Source of the DNA: Candidatus Woesearchaeota archaeon
GTDB taxonomy: Archaea > Nanobdellota > Nanobdellia > SCGC-AAA011-G17 > JACPNG01
Reading direction: 5' to 3'
NCBI GenBank assembly: GCA_018303365.1
Contig: JAGVYI010000009.1
Coordinates: forward strand, 1-41,921
Length of the DNA: 41,921 bases
In this document: piece after piece, positions 17,317 through 30,841 of the stretch
Layout of the letters: each line of letters begins with the position of its first letter
How positions within the stretch are numbered: position 1 is the first letter of the stretch
Position numbers and translations under genes: made by a program
Notes under the pieces: model-generated
Databases searched by the model: none
Told to the model about the DNA's origin: nothing
What the model saw: the letters and a program-made list of their open reading frames with translations, nothing else

Positions 17317-18234
17317 ATGTCAAAATTAGTTAATATTGTAAGAGCAACCGGAATAATCGCAGGAACAGGATTAGCTACATATGGCGGTATTGAATTAGGA
17401 GATAAATTAGGAAATTACCTGCCACAAGCTTATATGCTTCCTGAAATCACACAAGGAGTTACTGCTTTTCTAGTTGGAACAATTGGCAATAGAGTCTCTA
17501 GAAGCATTTTGGGAAAACGAAGAATATCGGAATCTGAAGCATATTCTATTGCTGCATTAAATGCTTTTGCAAATACAGTTAATGATTCAAGAAATCTGAG
17601 TACAAAAAAATCTTTAGAACAGATAAGCGACAATCTTGTTGAAATTATGGTAGATAACAATGGGAGAAGGTCACTTGGTTCTGGTTTGATGATAACAACA
17701 GATGGATATGTTATTACTGCCCACCATGTTATTGATAAGATAGGTGATGGTGGTCAAGCAAGAGTAAAAACTCAAGGTGGAATTACCTATCAAGTATCAA
17801 AAAAGAATGTGTGGTATAATGAAAATACTGATATTGCGGTTGTTAAAGCCACAAAACCATCTGGACATTCTGAACCAATAAGAGTGAAAGTTAATCAAGA
17901 TTGTAGATTAAGCAGAGGCGATGAAGTTAGGATTCTTGGATTTTGTGATGGACAAAAATATAATACTATAGGCGTAGTTACAGATCCAAGTCATACATGG
18001 AGACAAGACGATGGAAAGGTAGTTCAGGATTTATTTCAAACAGATGCTCGAGGTAAGCAAGGGCAAAGTGGCGGAGTTATTGCGAATGGCAATGGAGAAT
18101 TAATTGGCATAGTTGTCTATTCCTCAAGAAAAGATGGAGAAGATATTGGAACAATTGGTGGAGCAAAACTTTCAAACGCCTTAAATTATATTAATCAAAT
18201 TGCTGCAAAGAAATCAGCTAAGATGTTTAAGTAA
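17317..18234 (+). CDS. Trypsin-like serine protease, no PDZ, N-terminal hydrophobic segments
   Basis: VITAHHVID (His), TDIAVVKA (Asp), GKQGQSGGVIA (Ser). Confidence 0.8.
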   Translation: MSKLVNIVRATGIIAGTGLATYGGIELGDKLGNYLPQAYMLPEITQGVTAFLVGTIGNRVSRSILGKRRISESEAYSIAALNAFANTVNDSRNLSTKKSLEQISDNLVEIMVDNNGRRSLGSGLMITTDGYVITAHHVIDKIGDGGQARVKTQGGITYQVSKKNVWYNENTDIAVVKATKPSGHSEPIRVKVNQDCRLSRGDEVRILGFCDGQKYNTIGVVTDPSHTWRQDDGKVVQDLFQTDARGKQGQSGGVIANGNGELIGIVVYSSRKDGEDIGTIGGAKLSNALNYINQIAAKKSAKMFK

Positions 18235-18390
18235 TTCTAAGTTCCCCTTCCATTTCTAAAAATTAGGAACCCTTTATTCTTAAAGTAAAAATTCGATAAC
18301 CGAAATGATGTTATGCTCCATTCATTAAAAGGTTTTCACATATGGATCAAATTTCTTATAACCACTAAAAGCAATTATAAAAAATAAAAA

Positions 18391-18413
18391 ACCATGCACA
18401 AGTAAGATATATC
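18391..18413 (-). other. 3' arm of 23S processing stem
   Basis: Pairs with 21305-21327 over 23 positions including 3 G-U wobbles. Confidence 0.75.
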
Positions 18414-18424
18414 ATAACGAGTTG

Positions 18425-21300
<2,876 letters not shown>

Positions 21301-21304
21301 GTGG

Positions 21305-21327
21305 GATATATCTTACCTATGCACGGT
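21305..21327 (-). other. 5' arm of 23S processing stem
   Basis: gatatatcttacctatgcacggt; 12-bp perfect core gatatatcttac/gtaagatatatc. Confidence 0.75.
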
Positions 21328-21419
21328 CATGAAAAAAAATCATAACCCTTAACCCGCAACATTATGTTAGCGAGCCGCAGAGTGTCACAACAAATAATGT
21401 GATAAAAATGACAATGATA

Positions 21420-21527
21420 TGGACCCGTCGGGACTCTTCGATAAGCCACTAAAAAGGATGGCATTATTTTCGAACCCGAGGCCTCTGCCTTGCAAGGGCA
21501 GCGCTCTACCAACTGAGCTACGGGCCC
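21420..21527 (-). tRNA. tRNA-Ala (UGC) with a 35-nt intron in the T-loop (intron 21434-21468)
   Basis: GGGCCCG TA GCTC..GAGC G CTGCC CTTGCAA GGCAG AGGC TCGGG TTCGAA [AATAATGCCATCCTTTTTAGTGGCTTATCGAAGAG] T CCCGA CGGGTCC A; removing the bracket restores a canonical TTCGAAT loop. Confidence 0.88.
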
Positions 21528-21534
21528 ATAAAAA

Positions 21535-21566
21535 GAGTACGTGAACATCTACAGGATTGGTAGAGA
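21535..21566 (-). other. 3' arm of 16S processing stem (BHB-like)
   Basis: gagtacgtga (21535-21544) and ttggtagaga (21557-21566), each perfectly complementary to the 5' arm. Confidence 0.75.
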
Positions 21567-21570
21567 AAAA

Positions 21571-23045
<1,475 letters not shown>

Positions 23046-23073
23046 TAAAATTGGTCGCAAAAAAGGAAAAAAA

Positions 23074-23105
23074 TCTCTACCAAAAAAACTGCTGGTCACG
23101 TACTC
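23074..23105 (-). other. 5' arm of 16S processing stem (BHB-like)
   Basis: tctctaccaa (23074-23083) and tcacgtactc (23096-23105), separated by 12 nt as on the other arm. Confidence 0.75.
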
Positions 23106-23321
23106 CATCATACTTAATATGGGTGCATTAAGTACTCACTAAATAACTGTTATATGCCATAAAGACATATTTTTATGAAAAAGGTAAAAATTCACTCAAA
23201 AAGACGCCTTTGCATCTTTCATCATTCGCGCACAAGAAAAACCAATTTGCGGTTTAAAAAGTTTATGGTGCCAGAAGCAATTGATAAGACCACTTGGGGT
23301 AAACAACAGAAACCCCTAAGC

Positions 23322-23328
23322 AAAAAAA
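23322..23328 (-). terminator. U7 tract just after the dCMP deaminase stop
   Basis: Minus: TGA TTGAG-type stop context then TTTTTTT; archaeal intrinsic terminators are U-tract driven. Confidence 0.35.
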
Positions 23329-23329
23329 C

Positions 23330-24340
23330 TCAATCAAAAGAATAAAATTGAAGCTCAACACCAGCCTCTTCAAGCATCTTTTTTGCAGTCTCCCCTAAAG
23401 GATAATTTGTGTTATATATCACCTTTCCAATACCCGAGTTGATAACCATTTTTGCGCACCAAAGACAAGGAGAAAAAGTAGTATACAAAACAGACCCGTT
23501 TATATTTACGCCATGATACGCTGCCTGCACAATAGCATTCTCCTCGCCATGAGAACACAGGCACTCATCAAGTTTTGTTCCGCCTTCAGCATACCCGTTG
23601 CAACGCGGACAACCACCTTCGTTGCAGTTTTTAACCCCGCGCGGAGTACCGTTATAACCAGTAGATATTATGCGCCGGTCCTTAACAATAATGGCTGCGA
23701 CATTTCGTTTCATACAATTGCTTCTAAGAGAAACTTGCTGGGCAATACCCATAAAATAAGCATCCCAGCTCGGCCTGGCAGGAGTCTGACCACACTGGCG
23801 CAAGATAACATCAACTTTCTTGTGCAAAGAAGAAAAATCTGAATCATTGACCGCGGTATAGTCTGCAAGTGCTATGCAAGAAGAAATTTGCTGTGCACTA
23901 GGATCGAAAGAGTTCTCACGCTCTTCGTACTTTCGAAAATCATCTACATTCGATACGCCTTCACCAAGCCTGCTGCGAGAAAGCAAACGCTTGTAGCGGA
24001 TCTCCAAAGGAGCGTCAACAGCAACAAGAACAAAACCCTTGTGTCGGCGTAAAGAAGAAACTTCAGCTGGATTGCGAATAGAACTGACAACAAAATGAAC
24101 ATACCCTTTTGTAGAGTTAATCTTCTCAAGAGTAAATTCTGCAAGGACAGATGGGCCATGTTCTTGGCGAAGCTTGTTTCCAATAGCAATAAGGTTTTCA
24201 CGGCTTGATTCCCTGCCTTCTTGGGTAAGACGGTCTCGCAAAATATCAGAAAGAGAATAATGGCGAAAGCTCTTCTGTTCAAGATACGAAGCAACACTGT
24301 CCTTACCAGAAGCGTTTGTGCCAGTAAGACCAATAATCAT
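23330..24340 (-). CDS. Fusion of P-loop (deoxy)nucleoside/dephospho-CoA-kinase-like domain with zinc-dependent dCMP deaminase
   Basis: N-term MIIGLTGTNASGKDSVASYLEQ; C-term CSHGEENAIVQAA...TTFSPCLWCAKMVINSGI (HxE...PCxxC). Confidence 0.88.
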   Translation of the reverse strand: MIIGLTGTNASGKDSVASYLEQKSFRHYSLSDILRDRLTQEGRESSRENLIAIGNKLRQEHGPSVLAEFTLEKINSTKGYVHFVVSSIRNPAEVSSLRRHKGFVLVAVDAPLEIRYKRLLSRSRLGEGVSNVDDFRKYEERENSFDPSAQQISSCIALADYTAVNDSDFSSLHKKVDVILRQCGQTPARPSWDAYFMGIAQQVSLRSNCMKRNVAAIIVKDRRIISTGYNGTPRGVKNCNEGGCPRCNGYAEGGTKLDECLCSHGEENAIVQAAYHGVNINGSVLYTTFSPCLWCAKMVINSGIGKVIYNTNYPLGETAKKMLEEAGVELQFYSFD

Positions 24341-24386
24341 AAGAAAAGTAAAAAGAAGCATTTTTTAATAATATTGCTCTTAAAAG

Positions 24387-25139
24387 TTATAGGTTAAAAT
24401 AGCTACGAACAGCTTCTTGGGCAAGTCTCTTTGTCTCTACCGGACCACTTGTCTTAGTAGTATCAAGATAAGAAATAGTAGTGCCTTTGCCTTCAAAAAA
24501 AAACCGAAGCCCTGAAGAGAGGTAAGCTTCAGTCACCGAACGCAAAAAGTCAACCTTCTCGAACATACTCTTGTCAACCTTTTCAGTACGGGCTCTCTTG
24601 CGCTCCAAAAGAACTTCAGCATCAGAAGTAACAATCAAAAGAAGGCCTGGAGGGTGCTCTAAAGCAAACCTATTTCCAGGCAAAGATAAGAGAAAAGAGT
24701 AAGTCTCATCTCTTGGAATGCCTTTTCTAAGAAAAGTATCAAGAGGTTGGTACGTCAAAGAACTTACGACCCCCCTTTCTTGAATTACTATTTTACCTGC
24801 ATCAAGAGCAGGCAAAATCACACGACGGTATAATAAAGAGCGGTCAGCTGAGAAATGCTCTGCAATCTCATGAGGATGAAAATGACGGTCATTCTCATAC
24901 GTAGATTCGCCCCGGATAGCAGCGCCAATCCAGGCATGAGTTGGCTCACCAGATAAAAGCACATCAAAAGATGCAAAGTCTGAGAATTCAGGAAGGCGAT
25001 GATTTTCTTTGGAAAATAAGCGGACATCAAAGATGGTCTTGCCAAGAGAAGCAAAATAATCCCGCACACCATCAGCAGCAGTGCCTTTTCCAGAACAGTC
25101 AGGACCTTCAATCATAACGAAGTTTTCAAGGAGAGCCAT
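24387..25139 (-). CDS. tmk: Thymidylate kinase-like P-loop kinase (copy 2)
   Basis: FVMIEGPDCSGKGTAADGVRDYFASLG; VIQERGVVSSLTYQ; adjacent to thymidylate synthase. Confidence 0.78.
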   Translation of the reverse strand: MALLENFVMIEGPDCSGKGTAADGVRDYFASLGKTIFDVRLFSKENHRLPEFSDFASFDVLLSGEPTHAWIGAAIRGESTYENDRHFHPHEIAEHFSADRSLLYRRVILPALDAGKIVIQERGVVSSLTYQPLDTFLRKGIPRDETYSFLLSLPGNRFALEHPPGLLLIVTSDAEVLLERKRARTEKVDKSMFEKVDFLRSVTEAYLSSGLRFFFEGKGTTISYLDTTKTSGPVETKRLAQEAVRSYFNL

Positions 25140-26596
25140 TATGAAAACTCCAAAGCTTTATCTTGAATATAAGGGATATTTTTTATAAGGGCGATCTCAG
25201 CTTTTTGCAGCTCACAACCAATATCAAAAGCGTGAGATAGCTCAGAAACAACATGACCACTGCAAAGTTCTCTATAAAGTATAGCAGCCTTTGTACCCTC
25301 ATAAATTGCTAAAGGAGAACCTTCAGGACTTAGGTGGCGGACCTGGATTTTACCATCTTGAAGACGAATAATAAGGTTTCCCCTTGGGTCACCTTCAAAG
25401 CGAAGAGGAAAAGAATGTTTATCAAGAAGCTCTTTAGCAGCCTGCCAATTGCGCTCATATATATGTGCGCTACATGAAACCACACTAAGTGACCCCAAAG
25501 CAATGCCTGCTCCTTCAGAAATAAAAGATTGCAAGCGTCGAAGTGCAAAAATATTGCGTGGCCATGCATCAAACATATCATGACTTCTAAAATAAACAGT
25601 CATAAAAAGTTTATCATCTTCAACAAGGCACTGAAGTAAATCAAGGCACGGAGCATTGCTATTGGTAGCATCGTGAAGAATATCCCACGTAACAGCAACA
25701 GCGCGCCGGGTATAAGAAGAATCCTTGAGTTTATCAATAATTCCCTGAATTTGATTAAGATTTTTAAAATTAAATAAACGCTGACCATATGTATATTCTA
25801 CATTATCGAACCTGCGGTCTGATAAAACCTGGGGGTAATAGTCTTCAAGATCCTGCCTGGTAAAAGGAAAAAATTCATACCACTTAGGAGAATTGCCATC
25901 TTCATGTTCAATAACTGCAACAATGTTAAGTACCTCGCGTTGGTCCTCAGAATATTGGCTTTTTTTTACAACCCCAAAGCGCATAATAGTATCAAGAACA
26001 GAAAGCCAGACCTCTCCAACAAAATTACCGCGAACCTTAAAGCCAGAGTAGTCAGTGGGAAAACGTTCAGGAAGGGAAATTTCAGGGTCTGGAAAGGATT
26101 CAGGTTCGCCATAAGGCCCATCTGATGAAAGCTGTGAAACATATTGGGCAACTTCTGAAAAATCACGAACATCTCTTAAGTCATGGATATTAACATTGGA
26201 GCGGAAGCGCTCAACAGCATCGCATGGAATCTCTTTATCAAGTTTCGCAAAAGGGACGCCATTAATATTGCCTTCATCATCAATTCCTTTCTTAAATAAA
26301 TTAACAAGGGCCTGACCGCTCTGGTTTATGTCAGTACCAGTCACAACAATGTGGCGGATGTTCTTATTTAAAAGACAGTTTCTAACAAGGGCGCTAATGC
26401 CCTCTTGCCTGGAGTAAAGTTGGGAAAGGATTGTATAATCATCCAAAGGCACCTTGGAAGCAACAACATCCTTTAAAGTCCATAAAGTAACGATACCCAC
26501 CCCTTTTTCAGGATTGCCTAGAAGGAGGTTATCATTAAAATAAACCGGCCAATCAGCCAAAAAACCACCCCCATAATAAGGACAAAACAAAACCAA
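25139..26596 (-). CDS. thyA: Thymidylate synthase (ThyA) with N-terminal DUF4346-like domain
   Basis: C-term YTYGQRLFNF...SSYTRRAVAVTWDILHDATNSNAPCLDLLQCLVEDDKLFMTVYFRSHDMFDAWPRNIFALRRLQ (Cys in APCL); N-term VGIVTLWTLKDVVASKV...RHIVVTGTDINQSGQAL. Confidence 0.85.
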   Translation of the reverse strand: MVLFCPYYGGGFLADWPVYFNDNLLLGNPEKGVGIVTLWTLKDVVASKVPLDDYTILSQLYSRQEGISALVRNCLLNKNIRHIVVTGTDINQSGQALVNLFKKGIDDEGNINGVPFAKLDKEIPCDAVERFRSNVNIHDLRDVRDFSEVAQYVSQLSSDGPYGEPESFPDPEISLPERFPTDYSGFKVRGNFVGEVWLSVLDTIMRFGVVKKSQYSEDQREVLNIVAVIEHEDGNSPKWYEFFPFTRQDLEDYYPQVLSDRRFDNVEYTYGQRLFNFKNLNQIQGIIDKLKDSSYTRRAVAVTWDILHDATNSNAPCLDLLQCLVEDDKLFMTVYFRSHDMFDAWPRNIFALRRLQSFISEGAGIALGSLSVVSCSAHIYERNWQAAKELLDKHSFPLRFEGDPRGNLIIRLQDGKIQVRHLSPEGSPLAIYEGTKAAILYRELCSGHVVSELSHAFDIGCELQKAEIALIKNIPYIQDKALEFS

Positions 26597-26629
26597 TTTA
26601 TATAGATTTAGCCAACAAAATAACTAAAA

Positions 26630-27187
26630 GTGAAAATAACCATTACAGGGCAGCCCGGGTCAGGAAAGAGCACAGTTGCAAAGCTTCTTGCAGAAAGACT
26701 AGGCTGGAAACACTATAATATGGGTAAGATAAGAAGAGAATACGCAAGAAAACAAAAGATTACTATTGATGAATTAAATAAAATTGCTGAAAAAGACCCA
26801 ACATCTGACTTTTTAGTAGATAACTACTTAGAAAGCCTCGCAAACAAGAAAGAAGACGCAATCCTTGAAGGAAGGACAGCATTTTTCTTTATACCAAAGA
26901 GCATTAAAATATACCTTGACGTTGAAAAAAAAGAAGCAGCAAGAAGAATTTTTGAAGAAGAAATGAAGAACAAAGAAAGCAGAAATGAAAAAAGAGGAGG
27001 GACAATTGAACAAACAAGAAAGACAATCCAAGAAAGGATAGAATCTGATAAGTATAGGTATAAGAAACTTTATAATATTAACCCATACGCAAAAGAAAAT
27101 TATGATCTGCTTATAGATACATCAAGAATGAAAAAAGAGGAAGTTGTAAAAAAGATAATAAATATATTGAAAGAAAAAATAAAATGA
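26630..27187 (+). CDS. cmk: Cytidylate kinase, archaeal type (GTG start)
   Basis: MKITITGQPGSGKSTVAKLLAERLGWKHYNMGKIRREYA; leaderless with TATA ttatataga upstream. Confidence 0.88.
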   Translation: MKITITGQPGSGKSTVAKLLAERLGWKHYNMGKIRREYARKQKITIDELNKIAEKDPTSDFLVDNYLESLANKKEDAILEGRTAFFFIPKSIKIYLDVEKKEAARRIFEEEMKNKESRNEKRGGTIEQTRKTIQERIESDKYRYKKLYNINPYAKENYDLLIDTSRMKKEEVVKKIINILKEKIK

Positions 27188-27576
27188 ACCTTGTCGGGCT
27201 GTCGTATAGTTTGTTTCTTGGAGAAGAAGACCGAGGTCTAACAGAAGGCGACCTCGAAAGAGTAATTAAGATCTCTGATGGATTAAAAAATGCAAGAGAA
27301 AGCATCAAAGAGGAATATCCGGAAACAGGAGTCACAGTAGTCTTTGTTAAAAGTAAAGGCGGAGAGTATCTTGTGTACTTAAGAGGAGAAGAAACAGAAC
27401 TAAGATCTGCAGCAGAAACATTAATAGAAATGGCAGGAATACCAGATAGGGTCTATAGGGGGTGTGACCTCATTGGGAATATACTTGGCCAATATGGCAG
27501 GAAAATAAGAAGAAATATCTTTGGTCTGTTTCTTGGAAATAAAGTAGTAAAAATACCAAGAAAGACACAAAGATGA
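27184..27576 (+). CDS. Uncharacterised protein
   Basis: 130 aa ORF overlapping the cmk stop. Confidence 0.6.
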   Translation: MNLVGLSYSLFLGEEDRGLTEGDLERVIKISDGLKNARESIKEEYPETGVTVVFVKSKGGEYLVYLRGEETELRSAAETLIEMAGIPDRVYRGCDLIGNILGQYGRKIRRNIFGLFLGNKVVKIPRKTQR

Positions 27577-27613
27577 AAAGCCTAATGCCCTCTTACATGG
27601 CTATTGAAATAGG

Positions 27614-27904
27614 TCAAAAACCAGAAAACGCCTTGGATATTTCTCTTCTATATATAACTAGTTCAAAAATGGCAAGCCCGATATACACCCAAATCAAAAG
27701 AGGACGTGGAGAAACCCACAAAAATTGAACAAGCCAGAGTATGAAAAGACTGATTGCCTCAAAACAGGTAAAACGAAGCTTAAGAAGAAAAGTTGCTGCA
27801 TCAAAAGAAGTGAAATAAATATTTATTATAAAATTTTTTATAAATTCAAGAATAGCAAGATATAAACAAAAGTTATATAAAGAAAAGTAATAAAAATAGG
27901 ACAA
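27614..27904 (-). CDS. Uncharacterised membrane protein (start uncertain)
   Basis: 96 aa hydrophobic ORF; its annotated start coincides with the TrxB start, so it probably begins further in. Confidence 0.4.
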   Translation of the reverse strand: MSYFYYFSLYNFCLYLAILEFIKNFIINIYFTSFDAATFLLKLRFTCFEAISLFILWLVQFLWVSPRPLLIWVYIGLAIFELVIYRREISKAFSGF

Positions 27905-28836
27905 TGTACGATTTAATTATCATTGGCGGCGGTGTAACAGGCCTTGGTGCAGCAGTATACGCAGCACGTTTTAATCTAAAAACCCTTATTCTGGCAAAAA
28001 GAAAAGGAGGTCTTATTCAAGACACACACCTTGTAGAAAATTATCCCGGGATTAAAAGGATGTCTGGCCTTGAAATGGTGCAAAAGTTTGAAGAGCATGT
28101 TAAGGACTATGAAGTAGAATATTTAGAAGATGCAGTGGTAAAAGCAAAAATAAAGGGTGAAAAAGACAAATGCACCTACCTTGTTAAGACAGAAAACGGA
28201 AAAGAATATGAATCAAAGACTCTTCTCTTTGCAACAGGAACAAAAAGAAAAAAACTAGATATTCCGGGTGAAAAAGAATTCACAAATAAGGGTGTAAGTT
28301 ACTGTGCAACCTGTGATGCCCCACTTTTCAAAAACAAGGTCGTGGGGGTTGTAGGTGGCTCTGATTCTGCAGCAAAAGAAGCTTTACTCCTAGCAGAATA
28401 TGCAAGAGAAGTGTATATCATCTACCGTGGAGAAAAAATACGTGCAGAACCAATTAACTTGAAACGGGTAGAACAAAATCGCAAAATAAAAGTGATTACA
28501 AACACAAATGTTACTGAAGTCAAAGGAGAAACAATGCTAAAAAAAGCAATTTTTGACAAGAAGTACAATGGAAAAAAAGAACTTGAACTTGAGGGGCTAT
28601 TCATTGAAATCGGCCATATCGTAGAATCAGAAATAGCAAAGACTCTCAATGTAAAAGTCAATGAAAAAAATGAAATAATTATTGATACAGATTCAAAGAC
28701 AAACGTCAAAGGAGTCTATGCAGCAGGAGATGTAACTAACAGGGAATTCAAACAAGCAATCACAGGAGTGGCTGAAGGAGTAATTGCTGCCTTCTCAGCA
28801 TATACATACATCAAAAGTGGTGAATGTCCCTATTAA
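27904..28836 (+). CDS. trxB: Thioredoxin reductase (FAD/NAD(P)-dependent)
   Basis: IIGGGVTGLGAAVYAAR; CATCDAPLFKNKVVGVVGGSDSAAKEA; VYAAGDVTNREFKQAITGVAEG. Confidence 0.93.
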   Translation: MYDLIIIGGGVTGLGAAVYAARFNLKTLILAKRKGGLIQDTHLVENYPGIKRMSGLEMVQKFEEHVKDYEVEYLEDAVVKAKIKGEKDKCTYLVKTENGKEYESKTLLFATGTKRKKLDIPGEKEFTNKGVSYCATCDAPLFKNKVVGVVGGSDSAAKEALLLAEYAREVYIIYRGEKIRAEPINLKRVEQNRKIKVITNTNVTEVKGETMLKKAIFDKKYNGKKELELEGLFIEIGHIVESEIAKTLNVKVNEKNEIIIDTDSKTNVKGVYAAGDVTNREFKQAITGVAEGVIAAFSAYTYIKSGECPY

Positions 28837-28841
28837 AAGAA

Positions 28842-30671
28842 TCATAATCCAAAGATACCGCCATCTCCAGCAGAACCCTTCTTACGTCTTTCCCGCTCTT
28901 CTGTCTTGTTAATCTCTTCAAGAACGCGGCGCTTGAAATCCTTTACTTCATCTTCACGATTGCCAAAAGAAAAGCGAAATGGCCTACGAGGGGGCTTCTT
29001 TGAATCACCGGTAGAAGGTTTGTGGTATATATGCGCCACTTTATCAGGACGTGGCAGATGGGGCTTCTTGTGAGAAGAAGGGGTCTTAAATTTATATTTC
29101 TTCATGCCAAAAAAGTATATCAAAAAGGCAACAAGAAGTGCTAAGAAGAAAAGGAAGATACCGACAGCGTGTTGGGAAGGAACACTCACAACCTTCACAT
29201 TTTTAAATCGCTCTACAGTATCCCCGACAGTTATGACCACATCGTACTCGCCTGGAGGACCAACATCATAAAGTGGAACAGATATCACCTCTTCAGGAAC
29301 AACAGCTACCTTTCTAACAGCAACATACTGGTCATCATTAAGGCTTATTTTAATTGGCTTTCGAAGCTCAACATTACCTGTATTCTGAATATATGCTGTC
29401 TCATTATCAAGCCAGATAGACACACTTGAAACACCCCCAACAACAAAGGTCTCCTTTGAAGATATATCTGGAATTGAAACCTTTACTGTATAGATACCGG
29501 GGTCGGCAAATTTAGGAATAGTGTATGAAACATCTTCATTTGTTTTGGCAACATCAACAAAGAGTTTTTTACTGCGGTGATCAAGAATTTCAATAGATAA
29601 GTCGTCCTCAACAAGTTGGTCTGCTTGGTCATAGAGAAGGGGAGTTACAACAACACTATCGCCTGGTTTGAATGATTTACCGGAAAGGGTAGCAGTAAGA
29701 CGGCTTAATTTTGGCTCAACAAAAAACTCAGCAGTAGTGCTCCCGCGGTTACCAAATAAATCTGTCACGCGGACAATAACAGTTTGCCTTCCAGAATTAA
29801 TGGTAGATGGAAGGTTAAAAGTATAGGAAAATACCCCATCTTCAAGAGAAGTTGTATGGACAGCTTTTCCGATCTCCATACGAACAGCACCATCTCTTAT
29901 TTTTTCTCCAAGAAGAGTTTCAGCGCTGCCACTTATAGTCAGCTCTTGACTAGGAAAAGCAGTAACGCGGTCAACACGAGCGCCCACAACAATATCATCA
30001 ACAAGGTCAAATGTTGCAATCTGCTCAAAGAGCTGTTGGTTCCCGCCAGTGTCGATAACCGAAATATCAATACTGTAAGTCCCAGGAAGGCCTGCCTTCG
30101 TTGAGTGAGTATATCTTAACCTGCCATCAACAATGCTAATAACATTCACAAGGTATCGACCACCACCTCCATCAAAAAAAAGTTCTGCAGAGCCAGCAAC
30201 GTTCTGACCATTTTGCTTAAAGACAGTTCCTGTAATGGTAAGATTATCTCCCACCTGTAGGCGGTCGGCATCTATGTCAAAATTGCCATGAAGGGATTTT
30301 GTAATGCGAAATGAACTTGAGACAGCAGAATCAACAACAACATCATTCTCAATAAAATCCGCAACAATGCGACAATCACCTGTTAAGGAAATTGGAGCAA
30401 TAGTACGGGGGACGGAAAACTCGGAAGGGAATTGTTTTTTATCTCCACCTTCAACGCCAAGAGCAACGCTTGGTAAACGGGAAGTTTGTGTATCACACTC
30501 AAAGGAAAGTCGGAATAACCCATTTGTAGTGCGGTTCTCAAGTATATATCCTGAAAGGACAATTTCATCACCAACATTATAGATGTCTCTGTCAGGGCCA
30601 TCTAACGATACAGTTGCATAAACACTTGGAAGAATAAATACAAAAAAGAAAAGCATCAACCCCTTTTTCAT
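28842..30671 (-). CDS. Secreted/membrane-anchored Ig-like repeat protein
   Basis: Signal peptide MKKGLMLFFFVFILPSVYA; repeats of beta-sandwich type; C-terminal TM (AVGIFLFFLALLVAFLIYFFG) and basic tail. Confidence 0.75.
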   Translation of the reverse strand: MKKGLMLFFFVFILPSVYATVSLDGPDRDIYNVGDEIVLSGYILENRTTNGLFRLSFECDTQTSRLPSVALGVEGGDKKQFPSEFSVPRTIAPISLTGDCRIVADFIENDVVVDSAVSSSFRITKSLHGNFDIDADRLQVGDNLTITGTVFKQNGQNVAGSAELFFDGGGGRYLVNVISIVDGRLRYTHSTKAGLPGTYSIDISVIDTGGNQQLFEQIATFDLVDDIVVGARVDRVTAFPSQELTISGSAETLLGEKIRDGAVRMEIGKAVHTTSLEDGVFSYTFNLPSTINSGRQTVIVRVTDLFGNRGSTTAEFFVEPKLSRLTATLSGKSFKPGDSVVVTPLLYDQADQLVEDDLSIEILDHRSKKLFVDVAKTNEDVSYTIPKFADPGIYTVKVSIPDISSKETFVVGGVSSVSIWLDNETAYIQNTGNVELRKPIKISLNDDQYVAVRKVAVVPEEVISVPLYDVGPPGEYDVVITVGDTVERFKNVKVVSVPSQHAVGIFLFFLALLVAFLIYFFGMKKYKFKTPSSHKKPHLPRPDKVAHIYHKPSTGDSKKPPRRPFRFSFGNREDEVKDFKRRVLEEINKTEERERRKKGSAGDGGIFGL

Positions 30672-30841
30672 AGTAGTAAAATGGATTAGTAATATAAAAA
30701 GGTTGCGATGAAACTGTGTATCTTTGCCTTGTTGTATACTTTGGTTAAAGACACTCGATGTGAAGAAAGTTGTTGGGTTCGCAAATTTAGCTTCTTACAT
30801 TAAAGAGAGGATTTAAATAAGAAAGGGCAATAAAAGATAAT

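Noticed and set aside
21327-21548. 73-aa minus ORF MFTYSFYGPVAQLVERCPCK...
   Set aside because: Translation of the tRNA-Ala gene (GPVAQLVER is a classic tRNA-derived artefact).
23200-23240. Possible C/D box sRNA (minus ATGATGA near 23220)
   Set aside because: No convincing D box (CUGA) or D'/C' pair at the right spacing.
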